From an uncultured beta proteobacterium (lineage in GTDB: Bacteria; Pseudomonadota; Gammaproteobacteria; Burkholderiales; Nitrosomonadaceae): a stretch of DNA of 37,127 nucleotides. The DNA lies in contig CAADGS010000082.1 in the NCBI GenBank assembly GCA_900696615.1, positions 1 to 37,127 on the forward strand, given 5' to 3'. Positions 7,668 through 16,957 of this stretch are shown piece after piece. The notes under the pieces were generated by a model. That model worked only from the letters and a program-made list of their open reading frames with translations. It was not told the DNA's origin and made no database searches. Within the stretch, counting starts at the first letter, position 1. Each line of letters opens with the position of its first letter. Position numbers and translations under genes: made by a program.

Positions 7668-10600
7668 TTAAATTTTTAGTCGTGTATGCAACTTCTGTAA
7701 ATTATAAGCCTGTAATTCACGCCTGTTAATTATGCCCACGCAAGCAGCCCGTGCACCTGCTAATGTTGTATAGTAAGTCACTTTTGCTTGGAGCGCAGCA
7801 TGCCGGATTGAATAGGAGTCCCGTATAGCGCTGCGTTGATTTTTTACCGTGTTAATGATTAAACTGATTTCACCATTTTTAATCATGTCGACAATATGCG
7901 GACGGCCTTCTGCTACTTTATTTATAATGATAACATTTATTCCAGCTTCTGAAATTGCTGCAGCCGTTCCGCGTGTAGCATAAAGAGTAAAACCAAGTTC
8001 CGCTAGGCTACGAGCAATTTCAACGGCATGCTGTTTGTCAGATTGCCGTACGCTAATAAAAATCTTACCCGCTGCAGGCAGCCGGATATCTGTAGCCAAT
8101 TGAGATTTAACAAAAGCCTCGGCGAAGGTCGCGCCCATTCCCATGACTTCACCTGTCGATTTCATTTCCGGTCCCAATATCGTATCGACACCAGAAAGTT
8201 TTAAAAACGGGAAAACAGCTTCCTTAACAGAGTAATAACTGGGGATAACTTCCTCAGTAATGCCTTGTTCGGTTAATTTTCTACCTACCATGCAGCGCGC
8301 TGCAATTTTTGCCAATTGCAGGCCAGTCGCTTTGGAAATGAAAGGTACCGTGCGCGATGCCCTGGGATTGACCTCGAGAACATAAACGATATTATCTTGA
8401 ATTGCGAACTGAACATTCATCAACCCTATTACATTTAATGCACGTGCCATTTCTGCCGTTTGACGGCGTAATTCATCGAGTATCTCTGATTGCAGATTGA
8501 ACGTAGGCAGAGCACATGCTGAGTCACCGGAATGCACGCCCGCTTGTTCGATATGTTCCATAATGCCGCCAATTAGAACAGTTTCTCCGTCATATATGGC
8601 ATCCACATCGACCTCAGTAGCGTTGGTGAGAAAATGATCCAGTAACACTGGCGAATCATTGGACACTTTAACAGCTTCGCGCATATAACGTTCTAGTTCA
8701 GCTTTTTCATGGACGATTTCCATGGCCCGCCCGCCCAGTACATAACTAGGCCTGACTACAAGCGGATAGCCAATTTCATCGGCAGCGGTCAAAGCGGATT
8801 GCGGATCGCGCGCTGTACGATTTGGAGGTTGCCGCAAGCCCAATGTTTGCAGCATTTTTTGGAAGCGTTCACGATCTTCAGCGCAGTCTATCATGTCCGG
8901 GCTGGTACCGATTATGGGGACGCCATTTGCTTCTAAGTCTCGTGCAAGCTTGAGAGGCGTTTGTCCGCCATATTGCACGATTACGCCATGGGGTTTTTCC
9001 ACGGCAGCGATTTCAAGGACATCTTCCAATGTCAATGGCTCAAAATATAAGCGATCCGATGTATCGTAATCGGTCGAGACTGTTTCAGGATTGCAGTTAA
9101 CCATGATCGTTTCAATGCCATCTTCACGTAACGCCAAGGCTGCGTGAACACAACAATAATCAAACTCAATACCTTGACCGATACGATTGGGGCCGCCGCC
9201 CAGTACCATGATTTTCTTTTTATTTGTCGGCTGTGATTCGCACTCATCCTCGTAAGTGGAATACATATAGGCTGTACTGGTGGCGAATTCGGCCGCGCAC
9301 GTATCGACACGTTTATAGACCGGTCTTACATTCAATTGCTGACGGTAGGTTCGCACCGCAGTTTGTTCGGCATGAAGCAGTTTTGCCAAGCGCCGATCTG
9401 AGAAACCGCTTCGTTTGAGTTTTCGAAGTACGTATTGATCCAGTGTTTCCAGATTTGTGTTTGTCAGCGCTTGTTCTTGCTTGATGAGATCTTCGATTTG
9501 CGCAAGAAACCAGATATCGATATGTGTCAACTGATGGACTTCATCAATGGACAGCTTGCAACGGAAAGCATCAGCAATATACCAGATTCGCTCGGGACCA
9601 GGATTTGCCAGTTCTGTTCGAATGATTTCGAGATTGTCGGTTTTCTCGTCCAATCCATCAGCACCGGTTTCTAGTCCGCGCAAAGCTTTTTGCAACGATT
9701 CCTGAAAAGTGCGGCCGATTGCCATGACTTCACCGACCGATTTCATTTGTGTGGTCAAGCGATCATTGGTTTGTGGAAACTTTTCAAAGGCAAAGCGCGG
9801 CACTTTGGTCACGACATAATCGATAGTGGGCTCGAACGATGCCGGTATCACGCCGCCGGTAATATCATTGCCCAGTTCGTTGAGGGTATAGCCGATGGCA
9901 AGTTTGGCGGCAATCTTGGCGATTGGGAAGCCGGTTGCTTTCGATGCCAGCGCAGAAGACCGCGAAACGCGTGGATTCATTTCAATCACCAGCATGCGAC
10001 CGGTATCTGGATTAATTGCAAATTGAACATTGGAACCGCCCGTTTCCACGCCGATTTCGCGTAATACCGCAATCGATGCGTTGCGCATCAGTTGATATTC
10101 CTTGTCCGTCAATGTTTGAGCCGGTGCTACCGTGATTGAGTCGCCGGTATGAACGCCCATTGGATCGAGGTTCTCAATGGCACACACGATAATGCAGTTA
10201 TCGTTTTTATCCCGCACCACCTCCATTTCAAATTCTTTCCAACCGATGACGGATTCTTCAATCAGCAATTCTCTGGTCGGTGAAGTTTCCAAACCGCGTT
10301 CGCAGATATCGAGAAATTCTTGTCGATTGTATGCGATACCGCCGCCGCTTCCACCCATCGTGAAAGACGGGCGAATGATGACAGGATACCCTAGCATCGC
10401 CTGAACTTGAAGTGCTTCTTCCATGCTATGAGCAACTGCTGAACGGGCAGAGTTCAAGCCGATACGGGTCATGGCCTGTTTAAATTTCTCACGATCTTCG
10501 GCCATGTCGATCGCTTCTCGGGAAGCACCAATGAGTTCGACACCGTATTTTTGCAAAACACCGTGCTTGACCAGATCCAGTGCGCAGTTTAATGCGGTTT

Positions 10601-10877
10601 GTCCGCCCATAGTCGGTAATAGCGCCTGAGGTTGCTCAATGGCGATAATCTTTTCAAGCATAGTCCAGGTAATCGGCTCGATGTACGTTGCATCCGCCAT
10701 TTCCGGATCGGTCATAATGGTAGCAGGGTTGGAGTTGACCAAAATGATACGGTAGCCTTCTTCCCGTAAGGCTTTACAGGCTTGAGCGCCGGAATAATCG
10801 AATTCGCACGCCTGGCCGATGATAATAGGACCGGCACCGATGATGAGGATGGATTGAATGTCGGTACGTTTAGGCAT
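7668..10877 (-). CDS. carB: Carbamoyl-phosphate synthase large subunit
   Basis: A 1069-residue subunit that makes carbamoyl phosphate from bicarbonate, two ATP and ammonia passed from CarA, feeding pyrimidine and arginine synthesis. The two homologous ATP-grasp halves are visible: the first begins with [20 protein letters not shown], the second with [20 protein letters not shown] near residue 555. Each contains the [12 protein letters not shown] and NPRVSR/NPRASR motifs. The C-terminal part from about 940 is the methylglyoxal-synthase-like allosteric domain ([21 protein letters not shown]). Length is normal (about 1070). It begins 27 bases after carA; no clear Shine-Dalgarno sequence is visible, so translation may be coupled. 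Confidence 0.98.
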   Translation of the reverse strand: MPKRTDIQSILIIGAGPIIIGQACEFDYSGAQACKALREEGYRIILVNSNPATIMTDPEMADATYIEPITWTMLEKIIAIEQPQALLPTMGGQTALNCALDLVKHGVLQKYGVELIGASREAIDMAEDREKFKQAMTRIGLNSARSAVAHSMEEALQVQAMLGYPVIIRPSFTMGGSGGGIAYNRQEFLDICERGLETSPTRELLIEESVIGWKEFEMEVVRDKNDNCIIVCAIENLDPMGVHTGDSITVAPAQTLTDKEYQLMRNASIAVLREIGVETGGSNVQFAINPDTGRMLVIEMNPRVSRSSALASKATGFPIAKIAAKLAIGYTLNELGNDITGGVIPASFEPTIDYVVTKVPRFAFEKFPQTNDRLTTQMKSVGEVMAIGRTFQESLQKALRGLETGADGLDEKTDNLEIIRTELANPGPERIWYIADAFRCKLSIDEVHQLTHIDIWFLAQIEDLIKQEQALTNTNLETLDQYVLRKLKRSGFSDRRLAKLLHAEQTAVRTYRQQLNVRPVYKRVDTCAAEFATSTAYMYSTYEDECESQPTNKKKIMVLGGGPNRIGQGIEFDYCCVHAALALREDGIETIMVNCNPETVSTDYDTSDRLYFEPLTLEDVLEIAAVEKPHGVIVQYGGQTPLKLARDLEANGVPIIGTSPDMIDCAEDRERFQKMLQTLGLRQPPNRTARDPQSALTAADEIGYPLVVRPSYVLGGRAMEIVHEKAELERYMREAVKVSNDSPVLLDHFLTNATEVDVDAIYDGETVLIGGIMEHIEQAGVHSGDSACALPTFNLQSEILDELRRQTAEMARALNVIGLMNVQFAIQDNIVYVLEVNPRASRTVPFISKATGLQLAKIAARCMVGRKLTEQGITEEVIPSYYSVKEAVFPFLKLSGVDTILGPEMKSTGEVMGMGATFAEAFVKSQLATDIRLPAAGKIFISVRQSDKQHAVEIARSLAELGFTLYATRGTAAAISEAGINVIIINKVAEGRPHIVDMIKNGEISLIINTVKNQRSAIRDSYSIRHAALQAKVTYYTTLAGARAACVGIINRRELQAYNLQKLHTRLKI

Positions 10878-10904
10878 ATTTTTCAGAGAATGAACATTGC
10901 AATG

Positions 10905-12062
10905 CTATGATTGGGAATGGTGCATTTTACAGTGCTGCATCATGGCAATAAACTTATCAAATAAATAATCGGCTTCGTGTGGACCGGGGCTGGCTTCCGG
11001 ATGACCCTGAAAGCAAAATGCCGGCTTATCGACCAACTCAAATCCTTGCAAGCTGCCATCGAACAGCGACACATGGGTGATGCGCGCATTGCTGGGCAAG
11101 GAATTCAAATCCACTGCAAAACCGTGATTCTGACTGGTTATGATGACTTTTCCGCTGCTGACATCTTGAACCGGATGATTGGCGCCATGATGACCAAATT
11201 TCATTTTGGCGGTACGTGCGCCACTAGCTAGTGCTAATAATTGATGCCCAAGGCAGATGCCAAATAACGGAATATTTTTTTGCAGTAAGGCTTGCGTAGT
11301 GGAAATTGCATAATCGCACGGTTCAGGGTCGCCGGGACCATTGGAGAGAAAGATGCCGTCCGGTTGAATTTTCATGACTTCCTCCGTCGGCGTTTTTGCA
11401 GGAAAAACTGTCACCTTGCAACCACGCTGCGCGAGCTTGCGCAAGATTGTGCGCTTGATGCCAAAATCGAAAGCTGCGACATGAAATACGGGGTTTTCCT
11501 GAATCCGGAAACCTGACTCCAACGACCATTCGCCCTCGCACCAGGTATATGGTTGCGTGCAACTAACCACTTTGGCAAGATCCATTCCCGCGAGCCCAGG
11601 AAATGCCCTAGCGGCTTGCAAAGCTTTACTCTCATCAATTTCTCCTGCCATAATGCAGCCAGATTGCGCGCCTTTCTCGCGCAAAATCCGCGTCAATTTG
11701 CGCGTATCGATTTCCGCGATAGCGACGACATTTTGCTCTTGGAGAAATTCGGATAATGTTTGGGTTTTGCGGTGATTGCTGGCAATTAATGGAAGATCGC
11801 GAATGACTAGACCGGCTGCAAAAACTTTGTCGATGTTGCCCGATTCAAAATCAACCGGATTGACGCCAGTATTGCCAATATGCGGATAAGTCAGGGTAAT
11901 GATTTGCTGACAATAAGAAGGATCGGTCAATATTTCCTGATAACCGGTCATCGCCGTATTGAAAGCGACTTCACCGGTTTTGATACCTTCAACGCCAATA
12001 GACGCGCCATAAAAAACCGTTCCATCAGCAAGTGCGAGGATGGCGTGCGAGCGTTGTGACAC
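10905..12062 (-). CDS. carA: Carbamoyl-phosphate synthase small (glutaminase) subunit
   Basis: The subunit that hydrolyses glutamine and channels ammonia to CarB. The class I amidotransferase triad is C270 (LFGICLGHQ), H354 and E356 ([11 protein letters not shown]), within one residue of E. coli numbering if the protein starts at GTG 12062. That start is chosen because AAGGAG (12074-12069) lies six bases upstream and the protein then begins [13 protein letters not shown] like its relatives. An in-frame ATG at 12086 would add eight unconserved residues and place the Shine-Dalgarno sequence inside the gene. It is first in the carA-carB-greA unit, with a promoter candidate at 12146-12174. Confidence 0.97.
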   Translation of the reverse strand: MSQRSHAILALADGTVFYGASIGVEGIKTGEVAFNTAMTGYQEILTDPSYCQQIITLTYPHIGNTGVNPVDFESGNIDKVFAAGLVIRDLPLIASNHRKTQTLSEFLQEQNVVAIAEIDTRKLTRILREKGAQSGCIMAGEIDESKALQAARAFPGLAGMDLAKVVSCTQPYTWCEGEWSLESGFRIQENPVFHVAAFDFGIKRTILRKLAQRGCKVTVFPAKTPTEEVMKIQPDGIFLSNGPGDPEPCDYAISTTQALLQKNIPLFGICLGHQLLALASGARTAKMKFGHHGANHPVQDVSSGKVIITSQNHGFAVDLNSLPSNARITHVSLFDGSLQGFELVDKPAFCFQGHPEASPGPHEADYLFDKFIAMMQHCKMHHSQS

Positions 12063-12068
12063 AAAAAA

Positions 12069-12074
12069 CTCCTT
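12069..12074 (-). promoter_or_regulatory. Ribosome binding site fixing the GTG start of carA
   Basis: AAGGAG (12074-12069), then six T residues, then GTG (12062-12060). The match and spacing are ideal, which argues against the upstream in-frame ATG at 12086. Confidence 0.75.
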
Positions 12075-12145
12075 GGAAACTGGCAAGATCTGGGAAAAAG
12101 AACCAAAGCAAATTTATCGTCCTACCTTGGCTAGTGATTGTTCGG

Positions 12146-12174
12146 ATTATACGTGAAAAAGGTTTGCATTTCTA
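12146..12174 (-). promoter_or_regulatory. Sigma-70-type promoter of carAB-greA
   Basis: On the minus strand TAGAAA (12174-12169, four of six to TTGACA), a 17-base spacer, and a perfect TATAAT (12151-12146). The carA GTG lies 83 bases after the -10, leaving an untranslated leader of about 75 bases. Confidence 0.55.
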
Positions 12175-12286
12175 CGCGCTGCACGCTTACTAAAATCTAA
12201 CGGTAGCGCTTATTCGATAGGCCGTCGTTTACGCTATTCATATGAAAACGAGCTCGCAAGCTGTCGTTTCCAGGTATACAAAAACC

Positions 12287-12315
12287 TGGACAGTCAGAAT
12301 AATAATTACAATAAT
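12287..12315 (+). promoter_or_regulatory. Sigma-70-type promoter of the PhoD-like gene
   Basis: TGGACA (12287-12292, five of six), a 17-base spacer, and AATAAT (12310-12315, five of six). The downstream ATG is at 12366. The -35 overlaps the right arm of a small hairpin, CCAGGT (12270-12275) with ACCTGG (12284-12289), which could be a repressor site; that last point is a guess. Confidence 0.45.
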
Positions 12316-12365
12316 GTGCATATCTTTCATAAAGCATCTAACCTGAACGCAATGGTTAATTTGTC

Positions 12366-13823
12366 ATGATTCTTTCTGCTTACGTTCAAGCTGCAAAACC
12401 AAATGTCATTCAGTTGTGGGTGGGCATATTTGATATCGCTGATCCGCCCGCGATAAGTTTTCGTATCAACGAAATCGATGCTTTGCCGCTTGAACCGGTA
12501 GTTATTTCACCGCTACATGACAAAATATCAGATGTAAATGGTAAGCCGCTTAATCATCGCGGCATTTTCCGCTTTGCTGCGCTGCAACAGGCTACCCTGC
12601 ACCGCATCGAAATTAAAGCTGGAAGCGTGCATTATGAATTACTGACGCGAAGCTTGCCGGACGCCGTACCGCAGAAACTCAACGGAAGTTTCAACCTATT
12701 GCTTTGTTCCTGTTACTATCAGCCTGAAGACAAGGACGGTTTGCTGGGAACAATTGCTTCACAAATCAAAATCAAACCGCACTTGACAGTCATGGCAGGC
12801 GACCAAGTCTACCTGGATCTTCCTTCATTTGAAGATTTACCGGAGACCGATCCGCAGATTTCGCAGCGCTTAGGTGAAAAATACCGGCGCAATTGGTTGT
12901 CGGCATCACTAAGCATTCCAGGTCTTCAGCCGCTACTCGATCGCGCACCGGTAATTTGCATATCGGATGATCATGAATTTTGGAATAACTTTCCATTTCC
13001 GCAAAAACAGCTTCCCAATACCTGGAATAAAGACACTCGCGAGCTCTGGAAAACTTCAGCGCGAGCGCTCTATAACGACTATCAGGATGGTATGGGTCCT
13101 TCTGGAGTACTGCGCATCGATATTCAGCCGCTAAAAATGCTGTTTGTCGATATGCGCTATGACCGGGATGAATCATTTCAGCGCCTGATGCGCAGCGATG
13201 CCTCTGTGGCTGCAATCAAGCAGTGGGCGGATGATTTGATTGCTGCAAAAGCGGATTGTCAACCGGCGGTCGGGGTGCTGAGTTCTGGCCAAGCGTTATT
13301 TATTGATCGACCAAGTGAACATACAGGACGCGAAGTGGATGCTGAAATGAGTAACTACGCACAAATCGATGTTATCTATGAACAGTTGCAGCGCCTGGCC
13401 GATGTCGGCATCGCGGTGCTCTATTTGACTGGCGACGTGCATTGGGGACGTGTTGTCAGCGGACGGGATTTGCGTACCCAGCGTACGCTGCTGTACGAGG
13501 TTATTTCTTCTCCTGCCACGTTATTTCGTTTTCCGTTATTGGATTCAGTAAAAGAGTCGCTCAATAGCATCAAGAGTATTTTTGGAAACAACGACATGTG
13601 GCCGCGTCACAGCAAACCTCTCAAAGCGCCCGATCGATTTGGCACTAATCGCCGTTTTGCTTTAAAGAATGAATTTGAACAGCCCGGTGATCAAGTGGCC
13701 ATACTATCGTTTTCACAAACCGGTTCTGGTATCGAATTCCAAGTTAGCTACTTCGCAATTCACAAAGATAAATCCATCGCCAAATCCAGAACAACCGAGA
13801 GTTATCGATTGCTATCCGTTTAA
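12366..13823 (+). CDS. PhoD-like metallophosphatase (alkaline phosphatase D family)
   Basis: A 485-residue protein with the metal-binding motifs of the PhoD-like metallophosphatase superfamily: GDQVY (145-149), SDDHEFWNN (200-208) and TGDVHWGR (355-362), in the correct order. An N-terminal beta-rich stretch (1-100) precedes the catalytic domain. Classical PhoD is a Tat-exported phosphodiesterase, but no twin-arginine or Sec signal is visible here, so this member is probably cytoplasmic and its substrate is unknown. No strong ribosome binding site precedes the ATG; an ATG at 12352 runs straight into a stop. The next gene starts 13 bases after the stop with a strong ribosome binding site, suggesting a two-gene unit. 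No Pho box was found upstream. Confidence 0.85.
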   Translation: MILSAYVQAAKPNVIQLWVGIFDIADPPAISFRINEIDALPLEPVVISPLHDKISDVNGKPLNHRGIFRFAALQQATLHRIEIKAGSVHYELLTRSLPDAVPQKLNGSFNLLLCSCYYQPEDKDGLLGTIASQIKIKPHLTVMAGDQVYLDLPSFEDLPETDPQISQRLGEKYRRNWLSASLSIPGLQPLLDRAPVICISDDHEFWNNFPFPQKQLPNTWNKDTRELWKTSARALYNDYQDGMGPSGVLRIDIQPLKMLFVDMRYDRDESFQRLMRSDASVAAIKQWADDLIAAKADCQPAVGVLSSGQALFIDRPSEHTGREVDAEMSNYAQIDVIYEQLQRLADVGIAVLYLTGDVHWGRVVSGRDLRTQRTLLYEVISSPATLFRFPLLDSVKESLNSIKSIFGNNDMWPRHSKPLKAPDRFGTNRRFALKNEFEQPGDQVAILSFSQTGSGIEFQVSYFAIHKDKSIAKSRTTESYRLLSV

Positions 13824-13824
13824 T

Positions 13825-13830
13825 AAGGAG
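13825..13830 (+). promoter_or_regulatory. Ribosome binding site fixing the start of the gene after the PhoD-like gene
   Basis: AAGGAG (13825-13830) lies six bases before ATG 13837 and directly after the upstream stop codon. The open frame extends further 5' inside the phosphatase gene, but no comparable signal exists there. Confidence 0.75.
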
Positions 13831-13836
13831 TTATGC

Positions 13837-14607
13837 ATGTTGCGGCAAATCCGATCCAAAGATAAATCCCCGAATTCTAATGTGAGCAAGCTTAAGCGCT
13901 TAAAAGACGAAGGTAATGGTGCGTGGTGTGAGCGTGTGATGCGCGAAATAGGCGTAGATGGCAAGAAAAATAGTTTTATTCTGTTATTGGGCGGATCCGA
14001 TACGATGGCATTCCGGCTCCGCGTCGCGCAATCGCATTTGCGTGAGGATATGCTGCCTTCCTTCTGGTCGGAAGTGATGCTGCTTGCACATCAAGACGCA
14101 AATCGGCTTGCGCAGCCGGAAGTCATTCATGTGCCCTTGATTCAACCTGAAGGGCCCAAGTTTCCGCCGCGTAATAATGGCGTGATCATTAGGCCGTTAC
14201 AAGATTTTGACGATCCGGGCCGCTATCCGAATATTGCATTGGTTGCATTGCCAGTGGCGCAATCCAGCGTGCTAGCCTATATCGAGAAATTCCGCAAATC
14301 GCGCTCGACTTTGGATGCGCTTGAGCATGTGGTACGCTGGCTGGCTTTTGTCTGGGGCGCGGGCAATACGGCGAATCCATTGTTTGAAAATTATGGCTTG
14401 CCTTCCGCGTGCATGCTAGAAACTGTTTTTGCCGCCGCCAATCTGGATATCACGCCAGGGCTTGAATCGCGTGTTTCCTGCCCGGAAGCGATTTGGACGG
14501 CGGCGCGTTTTTGGCAAAGCTATTTTAAGGAATTTAAAGGCGGCACAGAACTTAGGGGCCGTTATTGGGCGCCGCATGAATACCAGATTGAAGAACCGCA
14601 ATCATAG
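13837..14607 (+). CDS. Protein of unknown function paired with the PhoD-like phosphatase
   Basis: A 256-residue protein that I do not recognise. There is no signal peptide, membrane helix or obvious nucleotide-binding loop. The N-terminal 30 residues are lysine/arginine-rich. Visible landmarks are a short hydrophobic strand with glycines (FILLLGGSDTMAFRLRVAQS, 47-66), a proline-rich middle (VIHVPLIQPEGPKFPPRN), FDDPGRYPNIALVALPV (124-140), and a tryptophan-rich C-terminal half (HVVRWLAFVWGAG, EAIWTAARFWQSYF). It looks like a folded soluble domain. The 13-base gap from the PhoD-like gene and a strong ribosome binding site make co-expression likely, so it may be a partner or regulator of that enzyme. 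That is inference from position only. Confidence 0.8.
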   Translation: MLRQIRSKDKSPNSNVSKLKRLKDEGNGAWCERVMREIGVDGKKNSFILLLGGSDTMAFRLRVAQSHLREDMLPSFWSEVMLLAHQDANRLAQPEVIHVPLIQPEGPKFPPRNNGVIIRPLQDFDDPGRYPNIALVALPVAQSSVLAYIEKFRKSRSTLDALEHVVRWLAFVWGAGNTANPLFENYGLPSACMLETVFAAANLDITPGLESRVSCPEAIWTAARFWQSYFKEFKGGTELRGRYWAPHEYQIEEPQS

Positions 14608-14820
14608 AATCGAAGTTTTTCAGGTAAACGAATAGTTTTAAATTTACTTTCAATCTGTAAAACTTACGGCAATCTTTATTTGCGATTCTCAGTTTAGTGA
14701 GAAATTTTCATCGATTAAACATGCTGTTTTTTCGCTATCCATGGAACGGCAAATGCTCCGGTTTTAACGGACAAACAGCTTTGGCATTTTTTTGATAGAA
14801 CTTTCAATGGAGACATATTG

Positions 14821-15468
14821 ATGAATTATTTGACGCGTTTATTCGTACTTCCCATCGCTTTGGCGCTGACAGCCTGCGCTACGATGTATTTGGAAGGTCT
14901 GGAAAAAGTCGGTATTCCGAAGCGCGACGTGATGGTTTACCGCGTCGAAAAAGCGCGCGACACGCAGGAAGAAACCAAAGAACAATTCAAATCCGCGCTG
15001 GAACAATTCACCGCCGCCACCAATTTCAGCGGTGGCGACCTGGAAGATACCTATAAACGGCTCAATGACGCCTATGAGGCGAGTGCCGGCAAAGCCGAAG
15101 AAGTCAGAAGCCGCATTGCCGACATCGAAAGCGTATCCGAAGCGTTATTTAACGAGTGGAAGCAGGAAATTACGCAATACAGCAACGCATCGATGAAACA
15201 AAGCAGTCAAAAAAAACTCGATAGCACGCAAGCGCACTACCGCCAGTTGATTGCTTCGATGAAACAAGCCGAAGCCAAGATCGAACCGATTCTCACGGTA
15301 TTTCGCGATCAAGTCATGTTCCTCAAACACAACCTCAACGCCCGTGCCATCGCTTCGCTGAAAGGCGAATTAAGCACTATCAAATCCGACGTGTCGGCGC
15401 TGATCGCTTCGATGGAGAAATCGATCAACGAAGCGAATGCGTTTATTAGTACGATGGAGAGTAAATAA
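14821..15468 (+). CDS. DUF2959-type lipoprotein
   Basis: A 215-residue predicted lipoprotein. Residues 1-18 form a lipoprotein signal ending in the lipobox LTAC, followed by ATMYLEGLEKVGIPKRDVMV. The rest is almost entirely charged helix with coiled-coil character, for example RVEKARDTQEETKEQF, EEVRSRIADIESVSEALF and VMFLKHNLNARAIASLKGEL, the pattern I associate with the DUF2959 family, whose function is unknown. The ATG at 14821 has GGAGA (14809-14813) seven bases upstream; the TTG just before it is less well spaced. It stands 213 bases after the previous gene and just ahead of a small membrane protein gene, possibly an envelope pair. Confidence 0.85.
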   Translation: MNYLTRLFVLPIALALTACATMYLEGLEKVGIPKRDVMVYRVEKARDTQEETKEQFKSALEQFTAATNFSGGDLEDTYKRLNDAYEASAGKAEEVRSRIADIESVSEALFNEWKQEITQYSNASMKQSSQKKLDSTQAHYRQLIASMKQAEAKIEPILTVFRDQVMFLKHNLNARAIASLKGELSTIKSDVSALIASMEKSINEANAFISTMESK

Positions 15469-15478
15469 GCTAAGAGAA

Positions 15479-15970
15479 ATGTCAGGCTTTCTTCAAGAGT
15501 ATTTCAGTGATCTGCTAGCTGGTGCTGCTTTATTGGTCGCTATTATTTCCGCTTATTATGCACGGAAAGCGAGTGTACTTGCTGATCGCAACAATCTCAG
15601 ACCACCTCGTCTTAATGTCTTTCGCTCAATGCTTGATTTTGCCGATTATTGCGTTACATATCGAACAAATTTGAGCCTGGGTGCAGTTAAAGGAACTAGG
15701 GACTTAGCAAACCGAATCGAAAATTTCAAATGGGAGATTACGCGTCAAGGCCCTCTGGCTATGCCGGATGTTGAAAGCAAAATTAAAGTATTTCAGAACA
15801 AAGCATGGCAAATGCAAAGATTATTAGATCGCTTAAATCAGGGTCGAAATAATCCCGAAGATTGGAATTACCAAACTGCCGAGGAAAACTTAGATGCAAT
15901 AGTTGATTGGTTTGCAAATGAACAGAAAGAACTCAAAGTTATTTTCCAGCCTTATTTGGGTTCGACCTAA
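15479..15970 (+). CDS. Small single-span membrane protein, function unknown
   Basis: A 163-residue protein with one N-terminal hydrophobic helix (about 11-27, LLAGAALLVAIISAYYA) followed by a soluble, mostly helical domain rich in asparagine, arginine and tryptophan. No catalytic motif is recognised. The start is uncertain: ATG 15479 follows 10 bases after the lipoprotein stop and has only a weak AAGAGA nearby, while the frame is also open further upstream inside the lipoprotein gene. The tight spacing suggests co-transcription with the DUF2959-type gene. The product is probably anchored in the inner membrane with its C-terminal domain in the cytoplasm (arginine/lysine directly after the helix). 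Confidence 0.65.
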   Translation: MSGFLQEYFSDLLAGAALLVAIISAYYARKASVLADRNNLRPPRLNVFRSMLDFADYCVTYRTNLSLGAVKGTRDLANRIENFKWEITRQGPLAMPDVESKIKVFQNKAWQMQRLLDRLNQGRNNPEDWNYQTAEENLDAIVDWFANEQKELKVIFQPYLGST

Positions 15971-15991
15971 TGCTTATCGACCTAAACGTGC

Positions 15992-16837
15992 TCACCTAAA
16001 CCGCATCGACAAGTCTACCGCCTGAATATTCTTGGTCAAGCTGCCAATCGAAATCCGGTCAACGCCCGTTTCGGCTACCTGGCGCACGTTTTCCAGTGTG
16101 ATGTTGCCGGATGCTTCCAGGATCACTTGTTCACCTGCTTGCCGGCGAGTCAGCGTAACGGCATTGCGTAATTGATCCAAATTAAAATTATCCAATAGTA
16201 ACATATGAGCGCCGATGAGCAGGGCTTCAACCAATTCCTGCTGCGATTCCACTTCGATTTGGATGAAAACACCAGGTGGGGCGATTTTTCGGGCTTGATT
16301 CAGAGCTGGCTGGATGCCGCCCGCCGCAATGATGTGATTTTCCTTGATTAAAATGCCGTCAAACAATCCTACGCGGTGATTGACGCCACCGCCGCAAGTA
16401 ACAGCGTATTTTTGCGCAAGGCGTAAACCAGGCAATGTCTTACGCGTATCGACTATGGCAGCTTTCGTGCCTGCAACGGCATCGGCAAAATGCCTGGTTT
16501 GCGTTGCCACTGCGGATAACAACTGCAGAAAATTGAGCGCGGAGCGTTCTGCGGTGAGCAATGCGCGTGCCGGCCCTTGAATTTCGCATAGCTTCTGTCC
16601 TGGCTGCACCCGGTCACCATCTTTGGCAAGCCAGTCGACGATCGTTCCAGGCGCCAAGGTTAAAAAACAGGCTTCAAACCATTGCGTGCCGCACAATACC
16701 GCTTCTTCCCGGCTGATCACCGCAGCACTCAGCGTTTTGCCGCCGGGGATTAGCGATGCCGTCAGATCGCCGCTGCCAATATCTTCCTGTAACGCGCGTT
16801 TTACGTTATCGCGAATCTCATCGTGTAAATCTTGCAC
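15992..16837 (-). CDS. nadC: Nicotinate-nucleotide pyrophosphorylase (quinolinate phosphoribosyltransferase)
   Basis: A 281-residue enzyme of de novo NAD synthesis that converts quinolinate and PRPP to nicotinate mononucleotide and CO2. Family landmarks are EDIGSGDLTASLI (18-30), the quinolinate-binding DTRKTLPGLR (130-139), GGGVNHRVGL (149-158), LIKENHI (163-169) and the C-terminal LEASGNITLENV with GVDRISIGSLT. Length is normal. The start codon is GTG (16837-16835) with only a weak GTAGA upstream. A TATAAT lies at 16884-16879 on the minus strand. It converges with the small membrane protein gene and diverges from the FMN-dependent synthase gene. Confidence 0.96.
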   Translation of the reverse strand: MQDLHDEIRDNVKRALQEDIGSGDLTASLIPGGKTLSAAVISREEAVLCGTQWFEACFLTLAPGTIVDWLAKDGDRVQPGQKLCEIQGPARALLTAERSALNFLQLLSAVATQTRHFADAVAGTKAAIVDTRKTLPGLRLAQKYAVTCGGGVNHRVGLFDGILIKENHIIAAGGIQPALNQARKIAPPGVFIQIEVESQQELVEALLIGAHMLLLDNFNLDQLRNAVTLTRRQAGEQVILEASGNITLENVRQVAETGVDRISIGSLTKNIQAVDLSMRFR

Positions 16838-16878
16838 TTTTTCTACTTTGTTTACGTTAACCGACTATGAAGCCATGC

Positions 16879-16884
16879 ATTATA
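16879..16884 (-). promoter_or_regulatory. -10 element candidate for nadC
   Basis: A perfect TATAAT on the minus strand (16884-16879), 41 bases before the nadC GTG. No convincing -35 hexamer is found 16-18 bases above it, so this is a partial promoter call. Confidence 0.35.
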
Positions 16885-16957
16885 GTGCAAGCTGGTTGTA
16901 CACTTACATTAAACGAATGGATAGTATAGCGATTGACTAACGGAACAAGGTGAAAAT

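Noticed and set aside
12240..12365. A possible Pho box upstream of the PhoD-like gene (CTGTCGT at 12261)
   Set aside because: The second half-site at the required spacing matches only two of seven bases, so phosphate control is not supported here.
13669..13836. The 5' extension of the frame of the 256-residue protein
   Set aside because: These 56 codons overlap the PhoD-like coding region in another frame, and the strong ribosome binding site points to ATG 13837.
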